Source: Bacteroidales bacterium UBA3856
GTDB lineage: Bacteria; Bacteroidota; Bacteroidia; Bacteroidales; UBA932
Direction of reading: 5' to 3'
DNA: 9,368 nucleotides
NCBI GenBank assembly: GCA_002392525.1
Contig: DGHE01000139.1
Coordinates: forward strand, 1 to 9,368
A program made the position numbers and the translations under genes. The notes under the pieces were generated by a model. That model did no database searches and had not been told where the DNA came from. It was given only the letters and a program-made list of their open reading frames with translations. This document shows, piece by piece, positions 6,753 to 9,368 of the stretch; within the stretch, counting starts at the first letter, position 1, and each line of letters begins with the position of its first letter.

Positions 6753-8252
6753 CTACAGGGCCTTTGCGGCGGATTCGCCGGCGAGATAGCCGGTAGAGAA
6801 GGCCATCTGCAGGTTGTAGCCGCCGGTGTCGCAGTCCATGTCCAGCACTTCGCCGGCGAAGTAGAGGCCGGGCTGCTTCTTGGACTCGAGGGTTTTGGCG
6901 GTGATTTCGTCGGTGGAGATGCCGCCGGCGGTAACTACGCAGCGCTCGAAGCCCACGAAGCCGGCGATGTCCAACTTCCAGTCCTTCATGGCCTGGGCCA
7001 GGCTGTCTACGCTCACTTTAGGGTTGGTTTTGAGGAAGGCCAGGGTGGCATTCCAGGGCATGAGCTTACCCAGCATGATGCGGAACAGGCGCTGGAAGCT
7101 CTGACCCTTGGAACGGTCGTCGTTAATGACTTCTTCCCATTTGGCATGGATATCGGCATCCAGCTTCTCCAGTTCTACGGCGGGCTTGAGGTCAATGGAG
7201 ACGCTCACTTTCTGGCCGTCGTTCAGGGCCTTCACGGCCTTGCGGCTTACCATGAATCCCAGCGGACCTTCCAGACCGCCGTCGGTGAATTCGATGTCTC
7301 CGAACTCCTGCTGTGCTTCCTGTCCATTGATATAAAGGGTAAGCTGCACGTTGTCCAGGTTGTTGCCGTTGAAGAGTTCGCCAAGGTCCGAGAGCGGCGT
7401 AACGCGTTCGATATGTTTTTCAAAAGTAGGATACCACTTGGGAAGCGGGGCAATCTTGCGCTCCTTGGTCTTGCCATAGACGGTGCGGCCGCGGAAGGCC
7501 TGTTTGATTTCACCGGCCAGGGGGTTGCTTTCCTTATAGCCAACGGGGACCAGGGCGGTGAGGGACGGGAAGCAGGCTTCCACGCTGTGGCCCAGTTCTT
7601 CGGCCCACATATAGCCGTCGCCAGTGCTGCCGGTGCCAGGATAAGACAGGCCGCCGGTGGCGATGATCAGCTTCTTGCAATTGTATTCCACCGGTTCGAT
7701 AGTGATTTCCTCACGGGTGGGTGCAGGTTTTCCGGGCCGAAGTTTGCGGGGGTCATCCACCGGGATGCGCACATTCTTGCGGCTGGTCTGGACACAGTCC
7801 AGGCTGAAGCCACGGGGCGTTACGTCAATGGTTTTGACTTCGCAGTCCGTCACTACCTTTACACCGGCGAGGGTGCAGGCACGCAGCAGCGTATCCACTA
7901 CGTCTCCGGCCATGTGGCTCTGAGGGTAAGCGCGGTCTCCCCGCTCCACGACGGAGCGAAGACCGTTCTGCTTCAGGAGCTCGATCATGCCTTCCGGGGT
8001 CAGGTTGTGCCAGGCCGGACTTACGAAGTTATTGTCTGTACGGATATGGGTACTGAAGTCCTGCCAGTCCTTTACATTGGTAAAGTTGCAGCGGCCCTTG
8101 CCGGTAATCATCACTTTACGGCCCGCCTTGGGCATTTTTTCAAGTACAGTAACAGTGCCGCCGTTTTCACTTTCAGACAACACTTTTGCAGCGCCGATCG
8201 CTGCCATGAGCCCCGCGGCTCCTCCACCAATGATAACAATGTCAGACTTCAT
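6753..8252 (-). CDS. HI0933/BaiN-like FAD-dependent oxidoreductase
   Basis: This 499-residue cytosolic flavoprotein is of the HI0933 (YhiN/BaiN, 'aminoacetone oxidase-like') family. The N-terminal Rossmann motif is GGGAAG (9-14) with the ribose-binding E38. The family hallmark GRKVMITGKGRCNFTN lies at 44-59, ATGGLSYPGTGSTGDGY at 198-214, and the C-terminal FAD-binding GEVLDMDCDTGGYNLQMAF at 467-485. Related proteins are usually about 390-420 residues. The extra length seems to lie at about 155-185 (a charged, Pro-rich segment) and in the middle domain (about 238-320). Exact substrates of most members are unknown; BaiN is linked to bile-acid reduction in clostridia, which should not be carried over here. 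The ATG at 8252 directly precedes the FAD motif and lies 16 nt downstream of a -7 box. It is a stand-alone gene ended by the 6702-6730 hairpin. Confidence 0.9.
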   Translation of the reverse strand: MKSDIVIIGGGAAGLMAAIGAAKVLSESENGGTVTVLEKMPKAGRKVMITGKGRCNFTNVKDWQDFSTHIRTDNNFVSPAWHNLTPEGMIELLKQNGLRSVVERGDRAYPQSHMAGDVVDTLLRACTLAGVKVVTDCEVKTIDVTPRGFSLDCVQTSRKNVRIPVDDPRKLRPGKPAPTREEITIEPVEYNCKKLIIATGGLSYPGTGSTGDGYMWAEELGHSVEACFPSLTALVPVGYKESNPLAGEIKQAFRGRTVYGKTKERKIAPLPKWYPTFEKHIERVTPLSDLGELFNGNNLDNVQLTLYINGQEAQQEFGDIEFTDGGLEGPLGFMVSRKAVKALNDGQKVSVSIDLKPAVELEKLDADIHAKWEEVINDDRSKGQSFQRLFRIMLGKLMPWNATLAFLKTNPKVSVDSLAQAMKDWKLDIAGFVGFERCVVTAGGISTDEITAKTLESKKQPGLYFAGEVLDMDCDTGGYNLQMAFSTGYLAGESAAKAL

Positions 8253-8265
8253 ACAAAGAAATTTG

Positions 8266-8297
8266 TTGCAAAATTACAAAAAATGTTTGTATATTTG
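8266..8297 (+). promoter_or_regulatory. Promoter of tRNA-Thr
   Basis: The -7 box TATATTTG (8290-8297) and a -33 TTG (8266-8268) are separated by 21 bp, within the spacing described for Bacteroidota housekeeping promoters. The mature tRNA starts 27 nt downstream, leaving room for a short 5' leader to be removed by RNase P. Confidence 0.75.
8269..8276 (-). promoter_or_regulatory. -7 promoter box of the flavoprotein gene
   Basis: On the minus strand this reads TAATTTTG, matching TAnnTTTG, 16 nt upstream of the ATG at 8252, a normal distance. No convincing -33 TTG is seen. It lies between the -33 and -7 boxes of the tRNA promoter on the other strand, so the two promoters overlap. Confidence 0.55.
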
Positions 8298-8324
8298 CAG
8301 TCCCGATCCATCACAATCGGCGTT

Positions 8325-8397
8325 GCCACTTTAGCTCAGTCGGTAGAGCAGCGCATTCGTAACGCGCAGGTCGTCAGTTCGAGCCTGATGAGTGGCT
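8325..8397 (+). tRNA. tRNA-Thr(CGT)
   Basis: A complete 73-nt cloverleaf is present. Acceptor GCCACTT (8325-8331) pairs with GAGTGGC (8390-8396) including one G-U. The D arm is GCTC/GAGC. The anticodon arm GCGCA/CGCGC has an A-C mismatch next to the loop TTCGTAA. The T arm is GTCAG/CTGAT around TTCGAGC. The anticodon CGT (8358-8360) reads the Thr codon ACG. The discriminator base is T8397, and CCA is not encoded, so it must be added after transcription. It has its own promoter and terminator. Confidence 0.95.
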
Positions 8398-8400
8398 CAG

Positions 8401-8432
8401 AAAAACCTCGGAATTGTTTCCGAGGTTTTTTT
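8401..8432 (+). terminator. Intrinsic terminator of tRNA-Thr
   Basis: AAAAACCTCGGAA (8401-8413) pairs perfectly with TTCCGAGGTTTTT (8418-8430), a 13-bp stem with a TTGT loop, running into seven T residues (8426-8432). It begins 3 nt after the tRNA. The core AACCTCGGA/TCCGAGGTT is the same as in the 6702-6730 terminator. Confidence 0.92.
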
Positions 8433-8447
8433 GGCTGTCGCAGGTTA

Positions 8448-8503
8448 GGACGAGAAGCGTCCCAGGTCTGCAAAAAATGGCTGACCTGCGACGCTAGAAT
8501 GCA
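8448..8503. repeat. Inverted 22-bp units forming a hairpin
   Basis: Inverted copies of the downstream 22-bp unit lie at 8448-8469 and, partly, at 8433-8447 (core GTCGCAGGTTA). A forward copy lies at 8482-8503 (TGACCTGCGACG). As a result AGCGTCCCAGGTC (8456-8468) pairs with GACCTGCGACGCT (8483-8495) at 12 of 13 positions around a 14-nt loop. It is not followed by a U-tract, so it is not a standard terminator. The 8504-8542 stretch to the main array shows only weak similarity to the unit. Confidence 0.65.
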
Positions 8504-8542
8504 CCAGTGGCCGATTTGCGTTCCCGTTCGGCCCAAAAACGC

Positions 8543-8674
8543 AGACCTGCGACGCAACGGCACCTGACCTGCAACGCAAATCCGTCAGACCTGCGACGCA
8601 ACGGCACCCGACCTGCGACACAAAACCGCCTGACCTGCGGCACAAAACCGCCCGACCGGCGACGGAGAAAGGGG
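8543..8674 (+). repeat. Tandem array with exact 22-bp period
   Basis: Units start at 8543, 8565, 8587, 8609, 8631 and, decayed, at 8653. GACCTGC is invariant at unit positions 2-8 in the first five, usually followed by GACGCAA or GACACAA. Units 1 and 3 are identical over all 22 bp; units 4 and 5 differ at two positions. Two tail types occur, CGGCACC (units 1 and 3) and AACCGCC-like (2, 4 and 5), hinting at a 44-bp doublet. A 22-bp period is not a multiple of three, which argues against coding. The array ends just before the FKBP promoter. Confidence 0.85.
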
Positions 8675-8691
8675 AGTCCGCGAAAAATTTG

Positions 8692-8699
8692 TATCTTTG
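8692..8699 (+). promoter_or_regulatory. -7 promoter box of the FKBP gene
   Basis: TATCTTTG followed by CAAG matches TAnnTTTG perfectly, 26 nt upstream of the ATG at 8726. No -33 TTG is seen at the expected spacing (about 8668-8672); the last decayed 22-bp unit occupies that position. The leader to the ATG is AT-rich and has no Shine-Dalgarno sequence. Confidence 0.7.
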
Positions 8700-8725
8700 C
8701 AAGATTTTAGAAAATTCAACTATTT

Positions 8726-9328
8726 ATGGACAAAAAATCATATGCATTTGGAATGAGCGTGGCATCCAGCTTCTACCAGCAGGGCATCCACGTCAATAAC
8801 GTCGAGGACTTCCTCAAGGGACTGAAGGACATGCTCACCGGAGTAAAGCCGGAGATTAGCATGGAAGAGGCTGGTGAGGCCCTGGAGGCCTTCTACAAGG
8901 AACTCGAGGACGAGGCTTCCGAGCGTGCCGCCGTTGCAGGCGCCGCCGCCAAGGAAGAAGGCGAGAAGTTCCTGGCCCAGATGGCCAAGGACCCTGAGGT
9001 GAAAGCCACCGGCAGCGGCCTCATGTACAAAGTCATCAAGGAAGGCACCGGCAAGAAGCCGAAGGCCACCGACAAAGTATACTGCCACTACGAGGGCACC
9101 TTCCCCAACGGCCAGGTGTTTGACAGCTCCTACAAGAGAGGAGAGCCCATCGAGTTCGGCCTCAATCAGGTAATCAAAGGCTGGACCGAAGGTCTGCAGC
9201 TCATGAGCGAAGGCGCCAAGTACGAACTTTACCTGCCCTATCACCTCGCATACGGCGAGACCGGCACCCAAGGCATTCCTCCGTGCAGCGCCCTCAAGTT
9301 CGTGGTGGAACTCATCGAGGTCCGATAG
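8726..9328 (+). CDS. FKBP-type peptidyl-prolyl cis-trans isomerase (FklB/Mip-like)
   Basis: This 200-residue protein catalyses cis-trans isomerisation of X-Pro bonds and assists folding. The N-terminal half (1-90) is a helical domain of the FKBP_N type (SYAFGMSVASSF, then an acidic, Ala-rich helix), which dimerises Mip/FkpA/FklB proteins. The C-terminal FKBP domain (about 98-200) keeps the pocket residues: Y122 in HYEGTF, the FDSS motif (132-135), F144, the VIKGW motif (149-153, with W153), AYG (175-177), IPP (184-186) and F192. There is no signal peptide or lipobox, so it is probably cytosolic like FklB. The start is the first ATG after the promoter. It is monocistronic as far as visible, and its stop codon runs into a dispersed repeat. 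Confidence 0.93.
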   Translation: MDKKSYAFGMSVASSFYQQGIHVNNVEDFLKGLKDMLTGVKPEISMEEAGEALEAFYKELEDEASERAAVAGAAAKEEGEKFLAQMAKDPEVKATGSGLMYKVIKEGTGKKPKATDKVYCHYEGTFPNGQVFDSSYKRGEPIEFGLNQVIKGWTEGLQLMSEGAKYELYLPYHLAYGETGTQGIPPCSALKFVVELIEVR

Positions 9329-9359
9329 ATTCTTCGTCGCTTCGCTCCTCAGAATGACA
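9327..9359 (-). repeat. Inverted copy of the TGTCATTCTGAG-type dispersed repeat
   Basis: Read on the minus strand from 9359 this is TGTCATTCTGAG, then GAGCGAAGCGA, then CGAAGAATCT, ending in the FKBP stop codon at 9327. It matches the 5160-5186 copy except for two 3-bp additions (GAG and CGA). Both copies are also preceded by CTTT. The window ends 9 bp further on, so a larger element or a second half-copy beyond it cannot be excluded. Confidence 0.78.
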
Positions 9360-9368
9360 AAAGGGGCT

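Noticed and set aside
7146..8567. Plus-strand 473-codon frame through the flavoprotein gene and tRNA
   Set aside because: It is antisense to a clear FAD enzyme and reads through a tRNA and its terminator, so it is not a gene.
8543..8674. CRISPR array
   Set aside because: The units abut directly with no unique spacers, and no cas gene is present.
8325..8700. tRNA-associated integration site or mobile island
   Set aside because: There is no integrase, no duplicated tRNA 3' end and no phage genes. The flanking genes are housekeeping.
8507..8710. 67-codon open frame through the 22-bp array
   Set aside because: The repeat period of 22 shifts frame at each unit, the product is an unrecognisable Arg-rich peptide, and it crosses the FKBP promoter. 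Non-coding is more likely.
1..9368. A new defence or biosynthetic system
   Set aside because: Every substantial CDS belongs to a recognised housekeeping or transporter family. Only the repeats, the transporter linkage and the degenerate M28 site remain unexplained.

Overview
The window looks like chromosomal DNA from a GC-rich member of the Bacteroidales (Bacteroidota). The main evidence is the Bacteroidota-type promoter -7 box (TAnnTTTG), which occurs directly upstream of the tRNA, of the FKBP gene and of several CDSs. Shine-Dalgarno sequences are largely absent, and the proteins have Bacteroidota-like architectures, such as a short RecQ helicase without an HRDC domain. This is inference from signals and remembered family features; no database search was run.

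Layout, left to right: (1) a secreted M28-peptidase-like protein (+, 54-1040) whose catalytic Glu and one metal-ligand His appear to be replaced. (2) A two-gene minus-strand unit, ybaK then recQ (3383 to 1042), joined by a TAATG stop/start overlap and converging on the M28 gene with a 1-bp gap. (3) A divergent promoter region (3384-3434) with a -7 box on each strand very close to the start codons. (4) A plus-strand unit: MATE efflux protein, queD, queE, EamA transporter (3435-6672). queD and queE catalyse consecutive steps in making the 7-deazaguanine precursor of queuosine. A dispersed repeat of the TGTCATTCTGAG type sits between them, and queE is joined to the EamA gene by a second TAATG overlap. 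(5) A strong hairpin (6702-6730) that can end both this unit and the converging flavoprotein gene. (6) A minus-strand HI0933/BaiN-like flavoprotein gene (8252-6753). (7) A divergently transcribed tRNA-Thr(CGT) with its own terminator. (8) About 260 bp of non-coding DNA holding a 22-bp-period tandem array and a hairpin built from inverted copies of the same unit. (9) An FKBP-type prolyl isomerase gene (8726-9328), followed at once by a second, inverted copy of the TGTCATTCTGAG-type repeat at the window edge.

Most of the window is housekeeping: tRNA proofreading, tRNA modification, DNA repair, protein folding and transport. I see no phage, integrase, transposase, CRISPR or defence cassette. The parts that known gene families do not explain are the 22-bp array beside tRNA-Thr, the repeat inserted in the queuosine operon, the degenerate M28 active site, and the tight coupling of a DMT transporter to queE.
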